Of a stretch of 64,000 bases of DNA, positions 33,496-40,175 are shown in pieces; within the stretch, counting starts at the first letter, position 1, and every line of letters starts with the position of its first letter. This DNA is from Verrucomicrobiaceae bacterium (GTDB lineage Bacteria > Verrucomicrobiota > Verrucomicrobiia > Verrucomicrobiales > Verrucomicrobiaceae). Location: the NCBI GenBank assembly GCA_016713245.1, contig JADJPM010000005.1, positions 434,001 through 498,000 of the forward strand, read 5' to 3'. The notes under the pieces are model-generated. The model had not been told where the DNA came from. It made no database searches and saw nothing but the letters and a program-made list of their open reading frames with translations. Made by a program: the position numbers and the translations under genes.

Positions 33496-34281
33496 TTACA
33501 TGGAGAAGTCCTGTCCTAGATAGAGACGGCGGGCCTCGTCGTCGTTCACGAGAAAATCCTTCGTGCCATGGCGGCGGACTTTGCCTTCAAAGATGAGGTA
33601 GGCGCGGTCCACAATGTTGAGGGTCTCGCGAACGTTGTGATCGGTGATGAGGATGGCAAGGCCGGCCTGGCGGAGCATGCGGATGATCTCCTGGATTTCA
33701 CCGACGGCAATAGGATCGACACCGGAGAAGGGCTCATCGAGCATGAGCAGCTTGGGCGAGGTGACGAGGCTGCGGGCGATGGTGAGGCGGCGCTTTTCAC
33801 CACCGGAGAGGGTGATGGCGAGGTTATCGGCGACATGGTCGATGCCGAATTTTTCCATGAGGGACTGTGTCTGCTCGGCGGCTTCGGCACGGGTGTAGTT
33901 CTGCGTCTCCATGACGCCGAGGATGTTTTCGCGAACGGTGAGGCGGCGGAAGATGGATTCTTCCTGCGGGAGGTAACCCATGCCGAGCCGTGCCCGCATG
34001 TACATGGGCTGGCGGGTGGCGTCATTGCCATCAAAGAGGACTTTTCCGCCATCGGGCTGTACGAGGCCCACGATCATGTAAAAGGTGGTGGTCTTACCGG
34101 CACCGTTTGGGCCCAGGAGGCCGACGATCTCGCCTTTTTTCACCTCAATATCCACGCCGTTGACGACGGTGCGGCCGTCGTAGATTTTTTTCAGGCCTTC
34201 GGTGTGCAAAAGCATCTCGCCATCAGGCACCGTGGTGCCATCGGACATGCTGGAGGAGGTTTTGACGGAGCTTTCGGACAT
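33496..34281 (-). CDS. lptB: LPS export ABC transporter ATP-binding protein LptB
   Basis: A 261-residue ABC ATPase that, with LptFG, powers extraction of LPS from the inner membrane. MLLHTEGLKKIYDGRTVVNGVDIEVKKGEIVGLLGPNGAGKTTTFYMIVG contains Walker A. YLPQEESIFRRLTVREN is the LptB-typical Q-loop block, LSGGEKRR the signature, MLDEPFSGVDP Walker B and ITDHNVRETL the H-loop. The start at 34281 removes a Pro-rich upstream stretch. The first 20 residues are a Ser/Thr-rich extension not found in E. coli LptB. It starts 10 bp after lptA. Confidence 0.95.
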   Translation of the reverse strand: MSESSVKTSSSMSDGTTVPDGEMLLHTEGLKKIYDGRTVVNGVDIEVKKGEIVGLLGPNGAGKTTTFYMIVGLVQPDGGKVLFDGNDATRQPMYMRARLGMGYLPQEESIFRRLTVRENILGVMETQNYTRAEAAEQTQSLMEKFGIDHVADNLAITLSGGEKRRLTIARSLVTSPKLLMLDEPFSGVDPIAVGEIQEIIRMLRQAGLAILITDHNVRETLNIVDRAYLIFEGKVRRHGTKDFLVNDDEARRLYLGQDFSM

Positions 34282-34291
34282 CGTTCGCGGC

Positions 34292-35332
34292 TCAGGGCCG
34301 TACGGGTGCGGCAGGCGTGGGGGCGGGGGGCTGTGAGCCGGGCGCGGCGGCAGCCTTTTCATCGATCAGGGTGGTGCGGAAGACGCCGCCATCGGCTTTG
34401 AGACGGCCAGCCTGATCAATGACGATGACGCAGCGGGGATCAGTGGCTTCGAGGAGCTTGCTGCCGCGCTGCACCGAGGGCCAGCCACGGAGAGTGATAT
34501 TACCAGTCTTGCCTTCATAGATGGCTACTTCGTTGCAGTGGCCGATTTGTAGTTCGCCGTTCTCGTCGAATTTTTCGATGGTGACCATGGTGCCACGTGC
34601 GTAGGCGATCTCGATGCCACTGTCCTCACCGCCGAGAGCTGGACTACCGGCGGCTTTTTTCTCGGTGCGTGAGGCGAGGATGTCCCCATCGCCGGACTTG
34701 GGCGCTTTCTTTTTGCCATCGGCCCCTGTTTTTTCCTTCTCCATGTGAATTTCGAGTTCCTCGCACTCGATGAAGGCATTGGGGTGGCGGGCGCGGACGT
34801 TTCCGCGGTAGATGCCGATGCCGGTGTTGGCATCGAAATAGGCGGATTTCGTGGCAGTGATCTCGGTTCGGCCGGCCTGGGTCTGTCGGGCGGATTGCGG
34901 ATCATCGAGGAGCAGCGGCTGGAGTCTTTGTGGCACGGGCCCGACGGGTGGAGCGGGAGCTGCGGGACTGGCGACGGCCACGGTCTCCGTCACGGCGGGT
35001 GTGGCGGGAGGTGTCTCGCGACTCTGCATGGCTCCCTGCACGGTCTGGACGGCTTTTTGGCGGATTTCGGCCGCTTTTGAGCCAGTGGCCAGATCCTGGG
35101 CTTTTTTCTTCAAATCATCGGGTAGGGCATTCACGGCAGCCCGGGCGGCAGCCTCGGCTTTTTGACGAGTTTCGTCGGAGACCTTATCCTTGTTGCCATC
35201 GATGGCTTTTTTGAGCGAGTCGATGAGCGTGGTTTTTTTTGGCGGAGGCTCAGCGGCAGGCGTCTGCGCAGCAAGGCTGCCCGCAGAAAGCGAGAGCGCG
35301 GCGAGGCAGAGGATCGTGACGCGGCGGATCAT
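34292..35332 (-). CDS. lptA: LptA/OstA-like periplasmic LPS transport protein
   Basis: A 346-residue exported protein with a signal peptide (MIRRVTILCLAALSLSAGSLAA). An Ala/Pro/Lys-rich helical stretch of about 120 residues precedes an OstA-like beta-jellyroll region: 'EITATKSAYFDANTGIGIYRGNVRARHPNAFIECEELEIHME' and 'HCNEVAIYEGKTGNITLRGWPSVQRGSKLLEAT', which show the alternating pattern and RxxxGNVxxxxxxxxxxCxxLxI core of LptA. It is nearly twice the length of E. coli LptA (185). Position between the lptC-like gene and lptB strengthens the call. It overlaps the upstream gene by 4 bp (ATGA). Confidence 0.8.
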   Translation of the reverse strand: MIRRVTILCLAALSLSAGSLAAQTPAAEPPPKKTTLIDSLKKAIDGNKDKVSDETRQKAEAAARAAVNALPDDLKKKAQDLATGSKAAEIRQKAVQTVQGAMQSRETPPATPAVTETVAVASPAAPAPPVGPVPQRLQPLLLDDPQSARQTQAGRTEITATKSAYFDANTGIGIYRGNVRARHPNAFIECEELEIHMEKEKTGADGKKKAPKSGDGDILASRTEKKAAGSPALGGEDSGIEIAYARGTMVTIEKFDENGELQIGHCNEVAIYEGKTGNITLRGWPSVQRGSKLLEATDPRCVIVIDQAGRLKADGGVFRTTLIDEKAAAAPGSQPPAPTPAAPVRP

Positions 35333-35844
35333 GGTTTGGTGGGCTTTTCCTCGCTGCTTTTGGCCTTGGTGTCAAAGATGACCATGCGGATGTTTCCCTC
35401 CATGAGGCCGCGGTTCGTGGTGGTATCGAAGATGAGGTTGTCTCCCTCGATAGTGAAGTCCTGGCGGCTCACTCGGCCACGCTGCGTGCTGCGCAGGGTG
35501 GAGGTGGTCATGTTGTAAAAGGCGGTAGTGAGGTCGATGCGGAGGTTTTTGCCAGACTCAGCGCCGAACTGCTCGAAGACAAAACCCTCCGCATACAGGC
35601 GTTCGCCATCCACACGGCGCACGACATCGGCCGTCATGAGCGAGGTGCGGCGGCCAGTGGGATCGAAGGAGGGCAGCACGGCTCCTGTGTTTTCCACGCC
35701 GAGGGGAATGTTTTGCGAAAGCACGCTGGCGAGGCTGCTGCTAGAGGTCTGGGCCTTTGCCAGAGCTAGCAGGCAGGTGCAGAGAATGACGGCGAGGAGG
35801 CCGGCACGCCGGTGGCGCTTAGTCGATGGAGCGGGTGATGGCAT
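35329..35844 (-). CDS. lptC: LptC-like protein (LPS export)
   Basis: A 171-residue protein starting at 35844, with an N-terminal hydrophobic segment (RRAGLLAVILCTCLLALAKA) that can be a membrane anchor or signal. The rest (SLMTADVVRRVDGERLYAEGFVFEQFGAESGKNLRIDLTTAFYNMTTSTLRSTQRGRVSRQDFTIEGDNLIFDTTTNRGLMEGNIRMVIFD) fits the beta-jellyroll LptC/OstA pattern. It could equally be an extra LptA-type bridge protein. The longer open frame to 36060 lies inside kdsA and is not used; even so the gene overlaps the kdsA end by 26 bp. It is followed by lptA with a 4-bp overlap. Confidence 0.65.
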   Translation of the reverse strand: MPSPAPSTKRHRRAGLLAVILCTCLLALAKAQTSSSSLASVLSQNIPLGVENTGAVLPSFDPTGRRTSLMTADVVRRVDGERLYAEGFVFEQFGAESGKNLRIDLTTAFYNMTTSTLRSTQRGRVSRQDFTIEGDNLIFDTTTNRGLMEGNIRMVIFDTKAKSSEEKPTKP

Positions 35845-36649
35845 GGATCTGGCGCAGGGATTCGACGACGGAGGCGATTTGCGAGAGAGGGATCTGATTG
35901 GGGCCATCGGACATGGCTTTGGCAGGATCTGGATGGGTCTCCATGAAGACGCCATCGCATCCGGCAGCCACAGCGGCACGGGCGAGGACGGGCGCGAGCT
36001 TGCCATCGCCTCCGGTGGCGGTGCCGAGCCCCCCTGGGCGCTGCACGCTGTGCGTGGCATCCATCACGACGCGGTAGCCGAGCTCCCGCATCCAATAAAG
36101 CGAGCGCATATCGGCCACGAGGTTGTTGTAGCCGAAGGTGGTGCCACGTTCGGTGAACATGAAATTCGCACAACCTGCAGCGGCGAGCTTGTCGGCGATG
36201 TTTTTGACATCCCACGGGGCCATGAACTGGCCTTTCTTGACGTTCACCGCCCGTCCGGTTTCGCCAGCGGCCACGATGAGATCCGTCTGGCGGCAGAGGA
36301 AGGCGGGGATTTGTAGCAGGTCGATGTGCTTTGCGGCCTGGCGAGCTTCCTCGGGCGTGTGGACATCCGTGGTGACGGGCACGCCGAACTTCGCGCCAAC
36401 TTTGGCGAGCAGAGCGCAGCCATCCTCACAGCCAATGCCGCGATACGATGAAATGGCGCTGCGGTTGGCCTTGTCGTAGGAGGCTTTGAAGATCCAACGC
36501 CAGCCGCGAGGGCGAGCGAGGGCATCGAGCTTTTCGGCGATGTCCCAGATGAATTCTTCGCTCTCGATGACGCACGGCCCGAGCATGAACACAGGCTCCA
36601 CACCATCCATCGTCACTGAACCAATCTGCACCGCCGGAAGATCAAACAT
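35819..36649 (-). CDS. kdsA: 3-deoxy-8-phosphooctulonate (Kdo-8-P) synthase
   Basis: A 276-residue enzyme condensing PEP and arabinose-5-phosphate to Kdo-8-phosphate for the LPS inner core. Motifs: FMLGPCVIES, FKASYDKANRSAISSYRG, GVPVTTDVHTPEEA, LQIPAFLCRQTDL, VKKGQFMAPWD, FTERGTTFGYNNLV, DATHSVQ and METHPDP. The cysteine in GPCVIES together with His and Glu residues is the metal-site set of metal-dependent Kdo8PS enzymes. The length is normal. It is 89 bp downstream of mlaA and overlaps lptC by 26 bp, putting Kdo synthesis and LPS export in one unit. Confidence 0.96.
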   Translation of the reverse strand: MFDLPAVQIGSVTMDGVEPVFMLGPCVIESEEFIWDIAEKLDALARPRGWRWIFKASYDKANRSAISSYRGIGCEDGCALLAKVGAKFGVPVTTDVHTPEEARQAAKHIDLLQIPAFLCRQTDLIVAAGETGRAVNVKKGQFMAPWDVKNIADKLAAAGCANFMFTERGTTFGYNNLVADMRSLYWMRELGYRVVMDATHSVQRPGGLGTATGGDGKLAPVLARAAVAAGCDGVFMETHPDPAKAMSDGPNQIPLSQIASVVESLRQIHAITRSID

Positions 36650-36738
36650 CCCTGGAAAAAGTTAAAGAGTTGAGGTGGCGACGGAAGAGCCGCCGCGCTG
36701 GCAAAATCCTAGCCGCTTCAAAAGGCGATGACAATGCC

Positions 36739-37530
36739 TTACTTTTTCGCCGCCTCGTCACGCTGCTGGATGAAGGCCTCGCGAGCGGAGATGTAGGGAT
36801 CGACGGCTTCTTTCGTGGCGGCATCGTACTTTTCGAGCTGGTCCGGCATGGATCGCAGAGTGTTCGCAGGCGGCGGAATCAGCATCCAGTCATGATTGGC
36901 ATTGCCGCCGTGGAAGTAGAGGCCGTAGTTCGGCGGGTTCAGCGCATAGTCGCCAGCCAGACCGACGATTTCGCGGGCGCTGCTGGGGCCGAGCAAAGGC
37001 AGGACAATGTAGGGACCGTGACCGATGCCCCACTTCGCCAGCGTTTGCCCGCTGTCTTCGGCAGGAAGGTCAGCGATGTCAGGCACCTTGTCCGAGACAC
37101 GCAAAATGCCGCCGAAACCGGCGACGGTGTTGACGAAGAATTTTTTCGTTTCGAGGCCAGCCCGCTGACCTTTGCCCTGAAGCACGCAATTCACCACGCG
37201 GACGGGGTATTTGGCGTTCTCGAACACGTTATCGACGCTGTTGCGGAAGAATTTCGGCAGGATCTTTTCATAGCCCTTTGAGACGGGACGGAAGATCACG
37301 GTATAGAGGCCGTCATTGAGCCAGAAAGTGGCGCGGTTGAGCTTTTCCAGCGGATCAGAGACCTTCGTCGTACTGCCGTAATCATCGAGAGCATCAGTAG
37401 CCTCCACGGTCATCGGTTTGTCACCTGCCTTGGCCTTCTTGGAGGCTAGATCGGCATTCACCGCAGCCTTCGGCGTGGCGCAGGAGGCGAGCAAAGCGGT
37501 AGCGAGAGCGAGCGTGAGGATCTTTTTCAT
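36739..37530 (-). CDS. mlaA: MlaA (VacJ) outer-membrane lipoprotein
   Basis: A 263-residue lipoprotein (lipobox LLASC near residue 16) that removes misplaced phospholipid from the outer leaflet of the outer membrane and passes it to MlaC. DPLEKLNRATFWLNDGLYTVIFRPVSKGYEKILPKFFRNSVDNVFENAKYP is the canonical MlaA opening; 'FFVNTVAGFGGILRVSDK' and 'LAKWGIGHGPYIVLPLLGPSSAREIVG' are family blocks. In E. coli mlaA is unlinked; here it ends the mla operon, with a 4-bp overlap with mlaC. Confidence 0.95.
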   Translation of the reverse strand: MKKILTLALATALLASCATPKAAVNADLASKKAKAGDKPMTVEATDALDDYGSTTKVSDPLEKLNRATFWLNDGLYTVIFRPVSKGYEKILPKFFRNSVDNVFENAKYPVRVVNCVLQGKGQRAGLETKKFFVNTVAGFGGILRVSDKVPDIADLPAEDSGQTLAKWGIGHGPYIVLPLLGPSSAREIVGLAGDYALNPPNYGLYFHGGNANHDWMLIPPPANTLRSMPDQLEKYDAATKEAVDPYISAREAFIQQRDEAAKK

Positions 37531-38108
37531 GACTGCTTGGATACGGACTGTTCGAGAGATTTGATCACGGCATCAGCGCCGCCCTTTTTGTAGGTGGCAT
37601 CAAGCTGGGAACGGTAATTGGCAATCATGCTCACGCCTTCGATCACCACATCGGTGATGAGCCAGCCGGGCTGCTCCATGCGGTAGGTGACGGTGTATCG
37701 ACTGCCTTTGTAAACCACCGTCGTCGGCACATCCACACGACCCGCCGCAGGCTCCGTAGCGGTGCGATACTGGATCTGCGGCGTCTGACCGGGGGTGAAC
37801 TTGTTGCTGTAGGTGCGGATGACGAGCGTGGTGAAGAGCTGCGTGGCCTTCGATTTCTGCGCGGCATTGAAGGTGTTCCAACCGGGGCCGACGGCACGAC
37901 GCGTCATCGTTTCAAAGCTGATGTTTCGCTGGAGGAGCGGGCGCACACTGGTGGCAATGGCTGCTTTGCTACCGGAACTATTCGCCACGGCGAGCACCTG
38001 ATTCACGGCTCCCTGGAGTTTTGCCTGCGCCTCAGCCGTGGCGGCGGAGGTGATACCTGGAAGGACCAGGCAAGCCATGGAAAGGATGAAAAAGGTGCGA
38101 GAAATCAT
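37527..38108 (-). CDS. mlaC: MlaC periplasmic phospholipid carrier
   Basis: A 193-residue exported protein of the Ttg2D/MlaC family, shuttling phospholipid between MlaA and MlaFED. The signal peptide is MISRTFFILSMACLVLPGITSAA. 'RNISFETMTRRAVGPGWNTFNAAQKSKATQLFTTLVIRTYSNKF' matches the helical block, and 'VPTTVVYKGSRYTVTYRMEQPGWLITDVVIEGVSMIANYRSQL' matches the W-x-I-x-D-x-x-x-x-G-x-S segment. Length is normal. It overlaps mlaD and mlaA by 4 bp each, so the three are translationally coupled. Confidence 0.92.
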   Translation of the reverse strand: MISRTFFILSMACLVLPGITSAATAEAQAKLQGAVNQVLAVANSSGSKAAIATSVRPLLQRNISFETMTRRAVGPGWNTFNAAQKSKATQLFTTLVIRTYSNKFTPGQTPQIQYRTATEPAAGRVDVPTTVVYKGSRYTVTYRMEQPGWLITDVVIEGVSMIANYRSQLDATYKKGGADAVIKSLEQSVSKQS

Positions 38109-38599
38109 GGCGGAGATGCTGGTGCCTGCTGTGGCTCCGACTCCGCCCCCTTGTCAACACTTCCGAACGCCATTTTTCCGATGAGCGACTCCAGATCGAC
38201 CGACGATTCGGTATCCACGATGCGGTCACCGGGTTTCAAATTCGTCTCATCGGCACCCGGAGCGATGGCGATGAATTTGTCACCTATGAGGCCGGTGGTC
38301 TTGATCGAGGCGATGGTATCGGTGGGCAGTTTTAGATGCGAAAGCACCCGCAGCGAGACGATGGCGGTGAAGTCTGCCGGATCGACGCGGATGCTTTCCA
38401 CGCGACCCACCGGCACGCCCGCGACAACGACATTGCCGCCCTTGCTCAGCCCGCTTGTGTTCGTGAAGCGTGCCTCGATGACGTAGGTATCACCTCCGAC
38501 GAGGGCACCCGCGCCGAGCTGGATAGTGAGCCAGGCGATGGCGGCGATGCCGATGGCGACGAAGAGGCCGGCAAGGAGTTCGAGCTTGGTGGGTTTCAT
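38105..38599 (-). CDS. mlaD: MlaD (MCE-domain) phospholipid transport protein
   Basis: A 164-residue protein with one N-terminal membrane helix (LELLAGLFVAIGIAAIAWLTIQL) and one MCE domain (YVIEARFTNTSGLSKGGNVVVAGVPVGRVESIRVDPADFTAIVSLRVLSHLKLPTDTIASIKTTGLIGDKFIAIAPG). MlaD forms the hexameric ring of the MlaFED complex. The C-terminal tail is a short Glu/Pro-rich segment, and the protein is a little shorter than E. coli MlaD (183). It overlaps mlaF upstream and mlaC downstream by 4 bp each. Confidence 0.95.
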   Translation of the reverse strand: MKPTKLELLAGLFVAIGIAAIAWLTIQLGAGALVGGDTYVIEARFTNTSGLSKGGNVVVAGVPVGRVESIRVDPADFTAIVSLRVLSHLKLPTDTIASIKTTGLIGDKFIAIAPGADETNLKPGDRIVDTESSVDLESLIGKMAFGSVDKGAESEPQQAPASPP

Positions 38600-39381
38600 G
38601 AGGCGGCGGAGGTTTGACGAAGCGCGGCCACGCTTTCTCGCAGGGCGGCGGCGCTATCGCGGAAGGAACTGACAACGGGATCGGTGGAGGTGGTGAAAGC
38701 GGTAGGAGCGCCTTCGAAGAGCATTTTGCCGCTGTCGAGCAAGGCCACGCGGTCGCTGGCGATGAGGGCCTCATCGAGATCGTGGGTGACGACGACGGCA
38801 GTGAAGCGAAACTGACGCTGATACTTCAAAATCATGGTGAAGACCGCATTTCGACGCAGCGGATCGAGACCAGCGGTGGGCTCGTCAAAGAGCACGAGCT
38901 CAGGTTTCGTCACGATAGCCCGGGCGAGCGCGAGGCGCTTCTGCATGCCGCCGGAGAGCTGCGAAGGGTAGCGGTCGTGATGGGCGTCGAGTTCGAGCTG
39001 TTTGAGGGCTTCGAGGCTCTGCACACGGATTTCCGCGTCGGAGAGATTCGTGGTCTGCTCCAGCGGCAGGGCGACGTTTTCCAGGGCGGTCAGCGAATCG
39101 AAGAGGGCGTTGCTTTGGAAGAGAAAACTGCAGCGGCGGCGGAAATCGGCGCGGGTCGAGGCATCGAGGTCTTTGCCATCGAAGCGGATGCGGCCCGCAT
39201 CAGGCGTGACAATGCCGGCGAGGCATTTCAGCAGCACGGATTTGCCGGTGCCGCTGCGTCCCAGCACGGTGACGAGGCTACCGCGTGGCACATCGAGCGA
39301 GGCACCCGCGAGCACGATGTTGTCATCGAAGCGCTTGTGAAGCGATTCGATGCGCAGCAGCGGCTCGGAGGAATCGGTCAT
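38596..39381 (-). CDS. mlaF: MlaF ABC ATPase of phospholipid transport
   Basis: A 261-residue ATP-binding subunit. Motifs: IESLHKRFDDNIVLAGASLDVPRGSLVTVLGRSGTGKSVLLKCLAG (Walker A, with the MlaF-typical SGTGKSVLLK), FLFQSNALFDSLTALENVALPLE (Q-loop), LSGGMQKRLALARA (signature), VLFDEPTAGLDPLR (Walker B) and VVTHDLDEAL (H-loop). It is paired with mlaE by a 4-bp overlap. The C-terminal Ala/Ser-rich tail is short. No MlaB (STAS) gene is present in the cluster. Confidence 0.95.
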   Translation of the reverse strand: MTDSSEPLLRIESLHKRFDDNIVLAGASLDVPRGSLVTVLGRSGTGKSVLLKCLAGIVTPDAGRIRFDGKDLDASTRADFRRRCSFLFQSNALFDSLTALENVALPLEQTTNLSDAEIRVQSLEALKQLELDAHHDRYPSQLSGGMQKRLALARAIVTKPELVLFDEPTAGLDPLRRNAVFTMILKYQRQFRFTAVVVTHDLDEALIASDRVALLDSGKMLFEGAPTAFTTSTDPVVSSFRDSAAALRESVAALRQTSAAS

Positions 39382-40157
39382 CGGTGAAGCAGGAAGGAAG
39401 TAATCACGTCATCGAGGGCCAGCACGAGCACACAGGAAAGCACGACCGCACGCGTGGTGGCAGCGGAGACGGCTCGTGCGCCGGTGCCATGGCCGAGATG
39501 CGCATAAAAGCCCTGATACGAGCACATGGCGATGGTGATGAGGCCGAAGGTGCCCGCTTTAACGAAGCACTCGGTGAGATCGCGGGCCTCGACGGCCTTT
39601 TCGACGGCGGACCAGTAAACGCCTGGCTCCAGCCCAAGCATGGCGGAGCCGGATAAATAGCCGCCGTAGAGCCCGATCAGCACGAAGAGAGCGGTCTGCA
39701 TCGGGAAGACGATCAACGCCGCCAGCAATCGCGGCGTGACGAGATAGCCTTCGCTGCTCACGCCCATCGTTTCGAGAGCGGCGATCTGCTCGGAGTTCCG
39801 CTGAATGCCGATTTCAGCTGCGAGAGCACTTCCCGCCTGGCCCACGAGCATCAAGGCCGCGAGGACCGGGCCGAGTTCACGCACGAGACTGAGCGAGACG
39901 AGTGCCCCGAGCAGGCTTTCCGAGCCAAAACGGTTCAAAACATAGTGCCCCTGAAGCCCGAGCACCAAACCGGTGAAAATGCCAACGATGAGGATCACCG
40001 GCAGGCAACGTGTTCCCTGCTCAAAAATGGCCCGCAGAAGCCTGCGGGGCAGTCTTCGCGTTTTCGGCACCGCCGCGAAGGATCGCACGGTGAAGCACGC
40101 CATGCGCCCCATGCCGCCCAGAAGCCGTAAGAAAGGTCTGCCGAGGGTGGCTAGCAT
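39378..40157 (-). CDS. mlaE: MlaE permease of phospholipid transport
   Basis: A 259-residue integral-membrane permease. FEQGTRCLPVILIVGIFTGLVLGLQGHYVLNRFGSESLLGALVSLSLVRELGPVLAALMLVGQAGSALAAEIGIQRNSEQIAALETMGV is the hallmark MlaE core (RELGPVLxALMxxGRxGSAxAAExG). About five to six spans follow. It is the first mla gene, 18 bp after clpC, and overlaps mlaF by 4 bp. An Arg-rich cytoplasmic N-terminal segment (KTRRLPRRLLR) precedes the first interfacial helix. Confidence 0.95.
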   Translation of the reverse strand: MLATLGRPFLRLLGGMGRMACFTVRSFAAVPKTRRLPRRLLRAIFEQGTRCLPVILIVGIFTGLVLGLQGHYVLNRFGSESLLGALVSLSLVRELGPVLAALMLVGQAGSALAAEIGIQRNSEQIAALETMGVSSEGYLVTPRLLAALIVFPMQTALFVLIGLYGGYLSGSAMLGLEPGVYWSAVEKAVEARDLTECFVKAGTFGLITIAMCSYQGFYAHLGHGTGARAVSAATTRAVVLSCVLVLALDDVITSFLLHR

Positions 40158-40175
40158 GAGGGGCGATAAAGCGCG

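Noticed and set aside
35845..36060. N-terminal extension of the lptC-like frame inside kdsA
   Set aside because: It would overlap kdsA by more than 200 bp with Pro/Ser-rich shadow sequence; the start at 35844 gives a plausible membrane anchor.
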